A stretch of 64,000 nt of DNA from Propioniciclava coleopterorum (GTDB lineage Bacteria; Actinomycetota; Actinomycetes; Propionibacteriales; Propionibacteriaceae): positions 1,630,722 through 1,694,721 of the forward strand of contig NZ_CP049865.1 in NCBI RefSeq assembly GCF_011393335.1, written 5' to 3'. The notes under the pieces are model-generated. The model was given only the letters and a program-made list of their open reading frames with translations. It searched no databases and was not told the DNA's origin. Each line of letters begins with the position of its first letter. Position 1 is the first letter of the stretch. Shown here one piece after another: positions 55,301-64,000 of this stretch. The position numbers were made by a program, and so were the translations under genes.

Positions 55301-57562
55301 CCGCTGCTGTACTGCTCGCCGACGATGGAGCTGGGCGTCGACATCTCGAGCCTGAACGCGGTGGGCCTGCGCAACGTCCCGCCGACGCCAGCGAACTACG
55401 CGCAACGCTCGGGACGGGCGGGCCGGTCAGGGCAGCCGGCCCTGGTGCTCACGTACTGCGCGACGGGCAACTCCCACGACCAGTACTACTTCCGACGGTC
55501 CCAGCACATGGTCGCCGGCTCGGTCGCCGCCCCCCGGCTCGACCTGGCGAACGAAGCGCTCTTGCGAAGCCACGTCCAGGCGGTCTGGCTTGCCGAGACC
55601 GGCGAGAAGCTGGGCTCGCGGATGACCGACCTGCTGGACGCCGAGGGTCTGGCCCCGTCGCTGGTGATGAAGCCGGAGAAGGAGCGCGCGTTCGCTGACC
55701 CGGACGCCATCCGGCGGGCCACCCGGCACGCGCAGGCGATCATCGAGCCGATGCTTCCCGAACTCAGGGCCACGGCCTGGTGGCAGGACGACTGGGTCGC
55801 CGACGTCGTCCGTGCCGCGCCGCGCACCTTGGACGAGTCGTGCGACCGGTGGCGCCGCCTCTACCTGGCTGCGCTGGCCGACCAGGACGCCCAGAACCGG
55901 ATCGTCCTGGAGAGCCACCTATCTCCACGCGCTCGCCAGGCCGCGACCACCCGCCGCCGCGAGGCGGAGAACCAGTTGCGGCTGCTCCGCAACGAGGACG
56001 ACGAGTCGGGCCACTCCGACTTCTACACCTACCGGTACTTCGCGTCGGAGGGCTTCCTGCCCGGCTACAGCTTCCCGAGGCTGCCGCTGGCCGCCTACAT
56101 CCCGGCGGTCCGGGGAGGGGTGGGTTCGCGTGACGGCGGCGACTACATCCAGCGTCCGCGTTTCTTGGCGGTCTCCGAGTTCGGCCCGGGTGCGCTGATC
56201 TACCACGAGGGCGCCCGCTATGAGGTGAACCGCGTCCAGGTGCCGCTGGCGCAGTCGGGGCAGGCGAGCGTGGACACCTCCGAGGCCCGCCGCTGCGAGG
56301 CGTGCGGGTACCACCACGACCGGCGCGCAGGTCTGGATGTGTGCGAGAACTGCGGCGAGGAACTCGGCGCCACCACGTACGGCCTCATGCAGTTGACCAC
56401 CGTCTACACCCGTCGCCGGGAGCGGATCTCGTCGGATGAGGAGGAGCGACGCCGCGCCGGCTTCGAGTTGCAGACGTCCTACCGGTTCAGCCAGCACGGT
56501 GCCCGCTCGGGCAAGCTCAGTGCCGAGGTGCTGGCCGACGGCGCACCGCTGGCCGACCTGGCCTACGGCGACTCGGCCGAGGTGCGGGTCACCAACCGCG
56601 GGCGTCGCCGTCGCAAGGACGCGACCGAGGTCGGCTTCTACCTTGACCCGGTAAAGGGCCAGTGGCTGTCCGACAAGGCCGGCGCCGACGCCGAGGCCGA
56701 CGACGGTGATTCCGACCCGGATGAGGCGAACTGCGTCCGGGTGATCCCGTACGTGCGGGACAACCGCAACATCCTCGTCCTGCGGCTGGCGAATTCCGTC
56801 CCCGACGAGGTCGCCACCACCCTGCGCTACGCACTCGAGCGAGGCATCGAAGCGGCGTTCCAGTTGGAGGACTCCGAGTTGGCCACCGAGTCGCTGCCCG
56901 ATGACCAGCACCGCGGCCGGATGCTGTTCACCGAGTCCGCCGAAGGGGGAGCCGGCGTCCTGCGTCGCCTGCAGGCCGAGTCGAACGCGCTCGCGCTGGC
57001 TGCCCGCACCGCCCTGGAGATCGCCCACTTCGATCCGGACACCGGCGAGGACCGCAGCACGGCCGAGGCGGGCAGCGAGCGCTGTGAGAAGGCGTGCTAC
57101 GACTGCCTGCTGTCTTACGGCAACCAGTTCGAGCACACCGCGATCGACCGTCACCTGATCCGCGACCTGCTGCTGCGGTTCACCAGCGCCCAGACGAGCG
57201 TGTCGGCGTCCGAGCTGCCGCGCGGCGAGCACGCTGACGAGCTGCTGGCCGCCTGCGACACTGATCTGGAGCGCGACTGGCTGCAGGTGCTGATGGCGGG
57301 CGACTTCCGGTTGCCGGATGCCGCGCAGCCGCTGCTGGATTCCGCGCGTTGCCGGCCGGACTTCCTGTACTCCGAGGCGGGGGTGGCGGTGTTCATCGAC
57401 GGTCCGGTCCACGACCGGTCGGACAAGACCGCCGAGGACGCCGCGGTGGAGGAGCGCCTTCTGGACGCGGGGTATTCCTTCGTCCGGTTCACGCACGATG
57501 AGGATTGGCTGGCCAAGCTCCGCGAGCGCGCGGACGTGTTCGGGGAAGGACGGCGGGTGTGA
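52394..57562 (+). CDS. DEAD/DEAH helicase with DUF1998-like Zn region and C-terminal nuclease-like domain
   Basis: 1722 residues. Helicase core: TTGTGSGKSLAY (motif I, near 112), LDELHTYRG (II), GTSATMSSDG (III), and QRSGRAGRSGQ (VI, near 1010). Four zinc-type cysteine pairs (CRECGQEYA, CLSCQVSYE, CEACG...CENCGEEL) and a C-terminal CEKACYDCLLSYGNQ...H block typical of DUF1998 in MrfA, DrmA/DrmB and DruE proteins. The last 80 residues (CRPDFLYSEAGVAVFIDGPV, then GYSFVRFT) look like a Vsr/DUF559 PD-(D/E)xK nuclease. GTG 52394 is preferred after AAAGGGGG; GTG 52364 is possible. Start of a three-gene defence-like locus. Confidence 0.85.
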   Translation: MDVFSVRDKVIDDYRSFTTASIDIKDARLREHYQRELDGDRQWPEPWISLNPAFETGGRIDDLVREGLLHPECDRIFRVKQHVDDLGSAPFTLHRHQREAIEVARSGQSYVLTTGTGSGKSLAYIVPIVDHVLRQPRTPGVKAIIVYPMNALANSQRGELEKFLRNGYGDGREPVTFARYTGQERGEERDRILANPPDILLTNYVMLELVLTRPEERARLVKAAKGLQFLVLDELHTYRGRQGADVAMLVRRVREACSSPHLQCVGTSATMSSDGSTLDQKRTVAEVATRIFGSTVVPGHVIGETLTRATAADAGHDATVLEQAVTSGYLPDDYAGLAASPLASWIETTFGLATEEATGLLIRQVPRRLREHAAPALSEVTGLPVQDCHDAIQKALLKGSRVRHPETGRPLFAFRLHQFLSKGDTLHVSLEPEQDRFITSKYQVAVPSAPEKLLFPLAFCRECGQEYAVVKAITRQGETTYAPRASRDITAGDAVDGYLYLSTQLPWPVDPIAEGRLPDSWVGPDNLPLANRVRYLPQRVRVDTAGHRVDVGGSPAAFIPSPFTFCLSCQVSYEQTRGRDFSKLITLDAEGRSSAVSVLSTSLVRALREVPESELPVEARKLLTFVDNRQDASLQAGHLNDFVQVAQLRGALYAAMKAAPRGLTHEGVAAKVVDALGLEFADYAAAPDAVYSAKTRTQRALRDLVEYRLYLDLQRGWRITMPNLEQTGLLHVGYESLPEIAADQSLWSSALEPLRDARDGHREELCRIVLDEFRKVLAVDVDCLTELGFERVKRQSSQELTGVWAVPANEMVAPVGIVYAFPSQPGRGRNDLHLTGRSALGRYLSRPNQFPGHAGKLVADDAQRIIQDILGVLTRAGLLTEADGSFGRRGYRLKASALVWSAGNGTSAAADPIRKTVDADTGGRVNAFFRTLYQGVARELRGLSAREHTAQVGPTEREERERAFRKGTLPLLYCSPTMELGVDISSLNAVGLRNVPPTPANYAQRSGRAGRSGQPALVLTYCATGNSHDQYYFRRSQHMVAGSVAAPRLDLANEALLRSHVQAVWLAETGEKLGSRMTDLLDAEGLAPSLVMKPEKERAFADPDAIRRATRHAQAIIEPMLPELRATAWWQDDWVADVVRAAPRTLDESCDRWRRLYLAALADQDAQNRIVLESHLSPRARQAATTRRREAENQLRLLRNEDDESGHSDFYTYRYFASEGFLPGYSFPRLPLAAYIPAVRGGVGSRDGGDYIQRPRFLAVSEFGPGALIYHEGARYEVNRVQVPLAQSGQASVDTSEARRCEACGYHHDRRAGLDVCENCGEELGATTYGLMQLTTVYTRRRERISSDEEERRRAGFELQTSYRFSQHGARSGKLSAEVLADGAPLADLAYGDSAEVRVTNRGRRRRKDATEVGFYLDPVKGQWLSDKAGADAEADDGDSDPDEANCVRVIPYVRDNRNILVLRLANSVPDEVATTLRYALERGIEAAFQLEDSELATESLPDDQHRGRMLFTESAEGGAGVLRRLQAESNALALAARTALEIAHFDPDTGEDRSTAEAGSERCEKACYDCLLSYGNQFEHTAIDRHLIRDLLLRFTSAQTSVSASELPRGEHADELLAACDTDLERDWLQVLMAGDFRLPDAAQPLLDSARCRPDFLYSEAGVAVFIDGPVHDRSDKTAEDAAVEERLLDAGYSFVRFTHDEDWLAKLRERADVFGEGRRV

Positions 57563-60369
57563 CGACCTTTGCGGTGGGGAGTCTGGTGGCGGCGCGGGGC
57601 CGCGAGTGGGTCGTGCTGCCGGACAGTTCCGACGACTTCCTCGTCCTGCGTCCCCTGGGCGGCACCGACGACGACATCGCCGGCGTGCTGCCGGCCATCG
57701 AGCCCGTGACGACGGCGTCCTTCCCGCCGCCCACCGCCGACGAATTGGGCGACCACGAGAGCGCCCGCCTGCTGCGCAGCGCCCTGCAGATCGGTTTCCG
57801 ATCCAGTGCCGGCCCGTTCCGGTCGCTGGCCGGGATCGCTGTCGAACCGCGCGCCTACCAGCTCGTACCCCTGCTGATGGCGCTGCGGCAGGACACCGTC
57901 CGCCTGCTCATCGCCGACGACGTCGGCATCGGCAAGACCATCGAGGCGTCCCTCATCGCCGCCGAACTGCTGACCATCGGGGACGCCCGCAGGCTGGCGG
58001 TCCTGTGCAGCCCGGCCCTCGCCGAACAGTGGGCTAGCGAGCTGCGCGCCAAGTTCGGCCTGGAGGCCGAGCTGGTTCTGCCCAGCACCGTCCGCCGGCT
58101 TGAACGCCAGTGCATCGGGGACGAGTCCATCTTCGAGCGGTTCCCGATCACGGTCGTGTCGACCGACTTCATCAAGTCCGACCGGCGACGCAACGAGTTC
58201 CTGCGCACCTGCCCCGACCTGGTCATCGTGGACGAGGCCCACACCTGCGTGGCGGACGGCGGGCTCGGCGGCAAGGCCCGCACACAGCGCTACGAACTGG
58301 TCCGCGAGCTGGCCAAGGACGCCTCCCGGCACCTACTGCTCGTCACCGCCACCCCGCACAGCGGCAAGGATGAGGCATTCCGCAACCTGATCGGCCTGCT
58401 CGACCCGGCGCTGCACGACCTCGACCTCGACCAGACCAAGGGCCGCGAACTGCTGGCCCGGCATCTGGTGCAGCGGCGCCGTGCCGACATCCGCCAGTTC
58501 CTGGATGAGGAGACCCCGTTTCCGTCCGACCGGCAGTCCAAGGAAGTGGCGTACAAGCTGTCGCCCGCCTACCGCGACCTGTTCGACGACGTGATCGCCT
58601 ACGCCCGCGAGACCGTGAGCACAGCCAACGGCGCCCGCGAGCAGCGCATCAACTGGTGGTCGGTCCTTGCCCTGCTGCGCGCCCTGGCGTCCTCGCCGCG
58701 GGCCGCCGCCCAAACCCTGGCCACGCGCTCCGCCGCCTTGGGCGGCGAGGACGCTGCCGAGGCCGATGCCCTCGGCCGCTCGGCCGTCCTCGACCTGGCC
58801 GATGACGAAACCCTCGAATCGGTCGACGTGGCGCCGGGCGCTGATGCCTCGACCGAGTCGGGAACCCCGCAGCAGCGCCGACTCAGGGGCTTCCTCAAGC
58901 GGGCGAAGGAACTGGAGAAGGCCGGCGACCGCAAGCTGGACGCCATCACTACCCAGGTCAAGGGGCTGCTCGCCGACGCCTACGCCCCGATCGTGTTCTG
59001 CCGGTTCATCGATACGGCCGAGTACGTCGCCGAGCACCTCACCCAGAAGCTCGGCAAGGGCACGACCGTCGCATGCGTCACCGGCATGCTGCCACCCGCG
59101 GAGCGCGTGGCACGCATCGCCGAACTGGCGGACGCCGACGGCCCGGTCGTGCTCGTGGCCACCGACTGCCTGTCCGAAGGCGTCAACCTGCAGGACCAGT
59201 TCCAGGCCGTCGTCCACTACGACCTGGCCTGGAACCCGACCCGGCACGAGCAGCGGGAGGGCCGCGTCGACCGGTTCGGACAGCGGCGCGACACAGTCCG
59301 TGCCATCACCTTGTACGGCCAGGACAACCGGATCGACGGCATTGTCCTCGACGTCCTGCTCCGCAAGCACGAGGCGATCCGGAAGGCGACAGGCGTGTCG
59401 GTTCCGGTGCCCGACAACAGCGACGCCGTGCTGGAGGCGCTGATGGAGGGCTTGATCCTGCGGGGGAGCGATCACCGCCAGGACACCCTCGACTTCGAGT
59501 ACGACCCGAAGGCCGTCGAGCTCGACAAGGAGTGGAAGTCCGCCGCCGAGCGCGAGAAGGCCTCACGCACCAAGTTCGCCCAGCGCGCCATCCACCCGGA
59601 TGAGGTGGCCGCCGAGGTTGCCGAGATCCGCGCCAACCTCGGCACGCACGCCGAGGTGCGCGCCTTCACCAAGCAGGCGCTCACAGCCCTCAAGGCCACC
59701 CTCAAGACGACCCCGCGCGGCTTCACCGCGTCCATCGGTCCACTGCCCGGCGGCCTCCTGGACGCCCTCCCACCCGGCCGCGAAAGCCAACTCACCTTCC
59801 TGAGTGACTTCCCCGTCGCCAAGGGCGAGAACGTGCTGCACCGCACGGACGCCGCCGTCGAGGCGATCGCCTCCTACGTGCTCGAGTCAGCGCTCGATCC
59901 CAGCCTGCCCACCGCCGTCCGGCCCGCACGCCGCTGCGCGGTCGTTCGGACGGCTGCGATCGACACGCGCACCACGCTGCTGCTCGTCCGCTACCGATTC
60001 CACCTCACCCTGCCGTCGCGCGCGGGGGAGCGGACGGCCGTGGCCGAGGACGCCGCCACCCTCGGCTTCACCTCCCGCGACGGCGTCCTGTCGTGGCTGG
60101 AGCCCGACGAGGTCAGCGCCCTGCTCGACGCCCCGCCGTCGGGGAACGTCAGCAACCCCGGCCAGTACCTCACGTCGGCGCTGGGCCAACTGGCGCAGGT
60201 GCAGTCGCATCTGGACGACCACGGGCAGGCGCTCTCCGAGAAGCTCCGGGCCTCGCACCGGCGGGTGCGCGCGGCATCCGGCGCCGTGGTGCGCGGGCTG
60301 GGCGTCCGGGCCGAGAGCCCGCCGGATGTGTTGGGCGTGTACGTGTTCGTTCCGGTCCCGAAGGGGTGA
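57559..60369 (+). CDS. SNF2-family helicase, DrmD-like
   Basis: 936 residues. ADDVGIGKTIEASLIAAELL (Walker A), LVIVDEAHTCVA (DEAH box), LLVTATPHSGKDEA, and C-terminal QREGRVDRFGQRR (motif VI) define a Snf2/RapA-like translocase; a C-terminal 300-residue region is unassigned. It is the size and type of DISARM DrmD. GTG 57559 overlaps the preceding stop with GGAAGGA upstream. Motor for a modification/restriction complex is inferred from context. Confidence 0.85.
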   Translation: MTTFAVGSLVAARGREWVVLPDSSDDFLVLRPLGGTDDDIAGVLPAIEPVTTASFPPPTADELGDHESARLLRSALQIGFRSSAGPFRSLAGIAVEPRAYQLVPLLMALRQDTVRLLIADDVGIGKTIEASLIAAELLTIGDARRLAVLCSPALAEQWASELRAKFGLEAELVLPSTVRRLERQCIGDESIFERFPITVVSTDFIKSDRRRNEFLRTCPDLVIVDEAHTCVADGGLGGKARTQRYELVRELAKDASRHLLLVTATPHSGKDEAFRNLIGLLDPALHDLDLDQTKGRELLARHLVQRRRADIRQFLDEETPFPSDRQSKEVAYKLSPAYRDLFDDVIAYARETVSTANGAREQRINWWSVLALLRALASSPRAAAQTLATRSAALGGEDAAEADALGRSAVLDLADDETLESVDVAPGADASTESGTPQQRRLRGFLKRAKELEKAGDRKLDAITTQVKGLLADAYAPIVFCRFIDTAEYVAEHLTQKLGKGTTVACVTGMLPPAERVARIAELADADGPVVLVATDCLSEGVNLQDQFQAVVHYDLAWNPTRHEQREGRVDRFGQRRDTVRAITLYGQDNRIDGIVLDVLLRKHEAIRKATGVSVPVPDNSDAVLEALMEGLILRGSDHRQDTLDFEYDPKAVELDKEWKSAAEREKASRTKFAQRAIHPDEVAAEVAEIRANLGTHAEVRAFTKQALTALKATLKTTPRGFTASIGPLPGGLLDALPPGRESQLTFLSDFPVAKGENVLHRTDAAVEAIASYVLESALDPSLPTAVRPARRCAVVRTAAIDTRTTLLLVRYRFHLTLPSRAGERTAVAEDAATLGFTSRDGVLSWLEPDEVSALLDAPPSGNVSNPGQYLTSALGQLAQVQSHLDDHGQALSEKLRASHRRVRAASGAVVRGLGVRAESPPDVLGVYVFVPVPKG

Positions 60370-60374
60370 GAGCC

Positions 60375-63300
60375 ATGGCAGCCGAATCATTCGTGGGCGT
60401 CCGGGTGGCCGGTGGCCTGCTTCCCGCCGAACTGTTGTCGCGGATCGCGGCGGGAGGGCTGGCCGGGCAGGCGTCCGGGGACTACCACCTGGCACCCGGA
60501 GAGACCGTCCGCGAGGCGGCGAACCGCGCGTGGGCGTACCTGACCGGCGTCTGGGCCACCTACCGGCAGGCGGCCGACAAGCTGCCGGAATCGGACCGCG
60601 GCACCACCCTCACCCGGGAGCGGTGGCTGCTGATCCTGCTGCGCGAACTCGGGTACGGGCGCGTTCCCACCACGCCCGCGGGTGGGTTGACCGCCGACGG
60701 CAAACAGCTGCCGGTCTCGCACGCGTGGGAGCACGTGCCGATGCACCTGCTCGGCCACCGGATCGAGCTGGACCGGCGCACCCAGGGCGTCGCCGGCGCA
60801 GCCACTTCGTCGCCACAATCGATGGTGCAGGAACTGCTCAACCGGTCGGACGCCCACCTGTGGGCGGTGCTGTCGAATGGGCTCACCCTGCGGCTGCTGC
60901 GCGACTCCACGTCGCTGGTCGGGTCGGCCTACATCGAGTTCGACCTGGAGGCCATCTTCGACGCTGACCTGTTCGCCGACTTCCTGCTGCTGTTCAGCGT
61001 GTGCCACCAGTCGCGGCTCGAAGTGCGTGACCCCGAGAAGGGCGCGGCGTCCTGCTGGCTGGAGGCGTGGCGCACCGAGTCGCTGGAGTCGGGTTCGCGT
61101 GCCCTCAACCAGCTCCGCGACGGGGTGATCCAGGCGATCACCACGCTCGGCACCGGGTTCCTCGCGCACTCCGCGAACGCCCACCTGCGCGTCGGGCTCG
61201 CCGAAGGCAGCCTGCGCATCGAGGACGTCAACCACGGCCTGCTGCGGGTGGTGTACCGCCTGCTGTTCACGTTCGTCGCCGAGGACCGCGGCCTGTTACT
61301 CGCCCCGGACGCCGACCCCACAGCCCGGCAGCGTTTCCGCGACTACTTCTCGACCGAGCGCCTGCGCCGCACGGCCCGCCGCCGGCGCGGCACCCGGCAC
61401 GCCGACCAGTGGCGGGCGCTCAACCTGGTCTGGGATGGGCTCGGCTCGGTCGAGGGACGCCCCGAGCTTGGCCTGATCGGCATCGGCGGCCTGTTCGAAC
61501 CCGGCGCCCTCGACCTGTTCCGCGGCTGCGACCTCTCGAACGAGGCGCTGCTGCGGGCCGTCCGGCACCTGAGCTTGGTGGAGGAACCGGGCTCGAAGAT
61601 GAAGCGCGTCGTCGACTACCGCAACCTCGGCGCCGAGGAACTGGGCTCCATCTACGAGGCGCTGCTGGAGTTCGTGCCCTCATGGGACGCAGGCCGCCGG
61701 GTGTTCGAACTGCTGTCGGCCGCAGGCAACGACCGCAAGTCAACGGGCTCGTACTACACGCCCGCCTCGCTGATCGACTGCCTGCTGGATTCGGCCCTCG
61801 ACCCGGTGCTCGACCGCGCTGAGCGCGAACCCGACCCCGAGTCGGCCCTCCTGGCCTTGACGGTGTGCGACCCCGCCTGCGGGTCCGGGCACTTCCTGGT
61901 GGCCGCCGCACGTCGGATCGCCAAGCGCGTCGCGGCCACCCGGACCGGTGACCCCGAACCACCGCCCGAGCGGGTCCGAGAAGCGCTCGCCGACGTGGTC
62001 GGACGCTGCATCTACGGCGTCGACTTGAACCCGCTCGCCGCCGAACTGGCCAAGGTATCACTGTGGCTGGAGACCCTCGATCCCGGTCGGCCGCTGGCGT
62101 TCCTGGACGCCCAGATCAAGGTCGGCAACTCCCTGATCGGCGCCACCCCTGCGCTCGTCGGGCAGGGAGTGCCTGACGAGGCGTTCGCAGCGCTCGAGGG
62201 CGACGACAAGAAGATCGTTACGGCTCTCAAGAAGCAGAACAAGGCCGAACGTTCGGGGCAGGACGACCTGTTCGGCGATGACACTGCACCCACCCTGGAC
62301 GCCGCCGTCGCGGGCGAACTGGGCGCGCTGATCGGTGGTGGCCGCCCCGCGTCCTTGGCCGACATCCAGGCCCGCCACCAGCGGCTCAGGGCCCTGCAGG
62401 CCAAGCCAGCGCTGCAACAGCAGCGTCTGGTCGCGGACGCTTGGTGCGCCGCGTTCGTGTGGCCCAAGCAGCCGGGCGGGCCCAAGGCCGTCACTAATCG
62501 CAGCTTGCACGCCCTCGCGCGTGGCGAAGCGCTGCCGCCGGCCACCCTCGCGACCGTCCACGAGCTCGCCGCCGAGTACCGGTTCTTCCACTGGCACCTA
62601 GAGTTCCCGCACCTGTTCCGACCTGCCGGACCAGCCGACGGACCCGGCTGGCGCGGCGGCTTCGATGTCGTTCTCGGCAACCCGCCGTGGGAACGGGTGA
62701 AGCTGCAGGAACAGGAGTTCTTCGCCGTCCGTGACCCCCAGATTGCCGCGGCCCCCAACGCCGCAGCCCGCAAGCGCCTCATCCAAGCCCTCGAAGCGTC
62801 CAACCCGGCGCTGCACGACGCGTATCTGGGCGCGTTGCGTCGCGCCGCCGGCGAGTCACACGTGCTGCGGATCGCGGGCCGATTCCCATTGACCGGACGT
62901 GGCGACATCAACACCTACGCCGTTTTCGCAGAGGCGTGTCGGCACCTTGTGAACGACCGAGGTCGGATGGGGATCATCGTGCCGACGGGCATTGCTACCG
63001 ACGCCACAACGCAGTTCTTCTTCAAGGACTTGGTGGCGCACGGGAGCCTCGCGACTCTCTACGATTTCCAGACGGGGCCCTCGCTCTGGTCCGACATCGG
63101 CCACGCTCGTTACAAGTTCTGTCTGCTCACGACGGTGGGACGGGGCGAGCGAATCGCAGCCGCCCAGTTCTCCTTCTTCAATCGTTCTGTGCAAGACCTG
63201 TACGCGCATGACAGCCGGTTTGAGCTCACCCCGGAGGAGATCCAGCTCCTCAACCCCAACACCGGCACCTGCCCCATCTTCCGCTCCCGCCGGGACGCAG

Positions 63301-64000
63301 AGATCACCCTCGGCATCTATCGCCGCATCCCGGTGCTGATCAACGAGAACGACCCGGTCAACGGGAACCCGTGGGGCATCAGTTTCATGCGGATGTTCGA
63401 CATGTCCAACGACTCGCACCTGTTCCACACCCGTGACGAACTCGAGGCCGACGGCTGGACGCTCAACGGCAACGTCTTTGAGCGCTCCCTCGACGGGGGG
63501 GGGGATAGCTCAAATGCTGCCGCTGTTTGAAGCCAAGATGATTCATCTCTACGACACCCGCTGGGCGACCTATGAGCGCGACGGCTCGACCCGGTACATG
63601 ACCGAGGGGAGAAGTCAGCGCACCTCCATGCGATTCCACGCTATTGGGTGGCTGAGGCCGAGATTGATCGCAAGCTCGATGGGCGGTGGGACCAGCGCTG
63701 GTTCCTCGGCTGGCGGGACATCTGCCGGGCTACAGACGTCCGGACGGTCATCACCACCCAGGTACCGCGCCTCGCCTACGGGGACAAGTGGCTCCTTGCC
63801 ATGCCCTCGCGCGGACGAGACGAGCTGCAGGCGACCTGGGCGTCGTTCGTCTTTGACTACGCGTCTCGTCAGAAGATCGGCGGGACAGCCATGAAGTACT
63901 TCACGTTCATGCAGCTCCCCGTGCCGTTGCCTGTTCATTTCGAGTCGACAACCATCCCACTGGATCGACAGCTGCGGGCTTGGATCGAAGTGCGGGTGGA
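60375..64000 (+). CDS. N6-adenine DNA methyltransferase (Eco57I/PglX/DrmMI-like), partial, frameshifted
   Basis: Large class I methylase. Residues 1-440 are an N-terminal unassigned domain; [38 protein letters not shown] (SAM motif I, near 498) and [14 protein letters not shown] (catalytic NPPW near 768) place it with gamma-type N6-adenine methylases that combine with helicases in DISARM, BREX (PglX) and type I-like systems. The frame is broken at a ten-G tract (63495-63504) and again at a four-G run (63606-63609); beyond these the frame [20 protein letters not shown]...[15 protein letters not shown] continues off the window as target-recognition sequence. ATG 60375 follows GAAGGGG. Confidence 0.83.
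63495..63504 (+). repeat. Poly-G tract (10 G) inside methyltransferase gene
   Basis: Ten consecutive Gs within coding sequence. Nine or twelve would keep the downstream frame ([20 protein letters not shown]) in register; ten ends translation at 63530. Longest G run in the window and a potential slippage site. Confidence 0.7.

Noticed and set aside
1-64000. CRISPR arrays, tRNA and rRNA genes
   Set aside because: Looked for regularly spaced repeats and tRNA-like cloverleaf ends, especially near the IS481 junction; none were convincing by eye.

Overview
The window is high-GC DNA with actinobacterial gene content: MalT/LAL-type LuxR regulator, NarL-type two-component operon, MobF relaxase, SCO6880-like conjugation protein, many GTG starts and many 4-bp ATGA/GTGA overlaps. 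A propionibacterial or related Actinomycetota host is likely; the genus cannot be fixed from what is visible.

Layout. (1) 1-16.0 kb, chromosomal core: lipoprotein, HtrA-like protease, AbgT transporter and M17 aminopeptidase on the minus strand; a divergent SLC13-type permease; a LAL regulator; a response regulator/kinase/membrane-protein operon; cardiolipin synthase, HdeD-like, YihY and DMT membrane proteins. (2) 16.0-17.3 kb: an IS481-family element truncating an alpha/beta-hydrolase gene, at the junction with accessory DNA. (3) 17.4-22 kb, cargo: SANT/HTH-like DNA-binding protein, CopG-Doc toxin-antitoxin pair, and a reverse transcriptase gene overlapping a gene for a HEPN-like protein, with a decayed copy of the SANT-like gene divergent from the RT. 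(4) 22-36.4 kb: a type IV secretion/conjugation cluster (ParA-like ATPase, pilin-like subunit, VirB6-, SCO6880- and VirB4-like proteins, lytic transglycosylase, ArdC-like antirestriction protein, VirD4). (5) 36.5-42.7 kb: two operons with ImmA/IrrE metallopeptidases, plus an IS256 element inserted into an IS30 remnant. (6) 43-52.3 kb: MobF relaxase-helicase-primase, a candidate oriT region and small conserved element genes. (7) 52.4 kb to the end: a three-gene restriction/defence locus (DEAD helicase with DUF1998-like region and a nuclease-like C-terminus; SNF2 helicase; N6-adenine methyltransferase), cut by the window edge. Regions 3-7 look like an integrative conjugative element or conjugative plasmid segment; no integrase is visible.

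Two window-wide observations matter. First, a 41-bp element with fixed internal spacing precedes four element operons (T4SS, ardC/virD4, relaxase, and the 50.8-kb operon), indicating coordinated control. Second, at least a dozen genes are broken by an apparent loss of one G or C inside a short G/C run; restoring one base repairs each reading frame to the expected family length. This points to systematic homopolymer undercalling, so frameshifted genes here should not be read as real pseudogenes without checking. The strongest candidates for a little-described system are the RT-HEPN cassette (18.8-20.9 kb) and the helicase-SNF2-methylase locus with a 10-G tract in the methylase gene.
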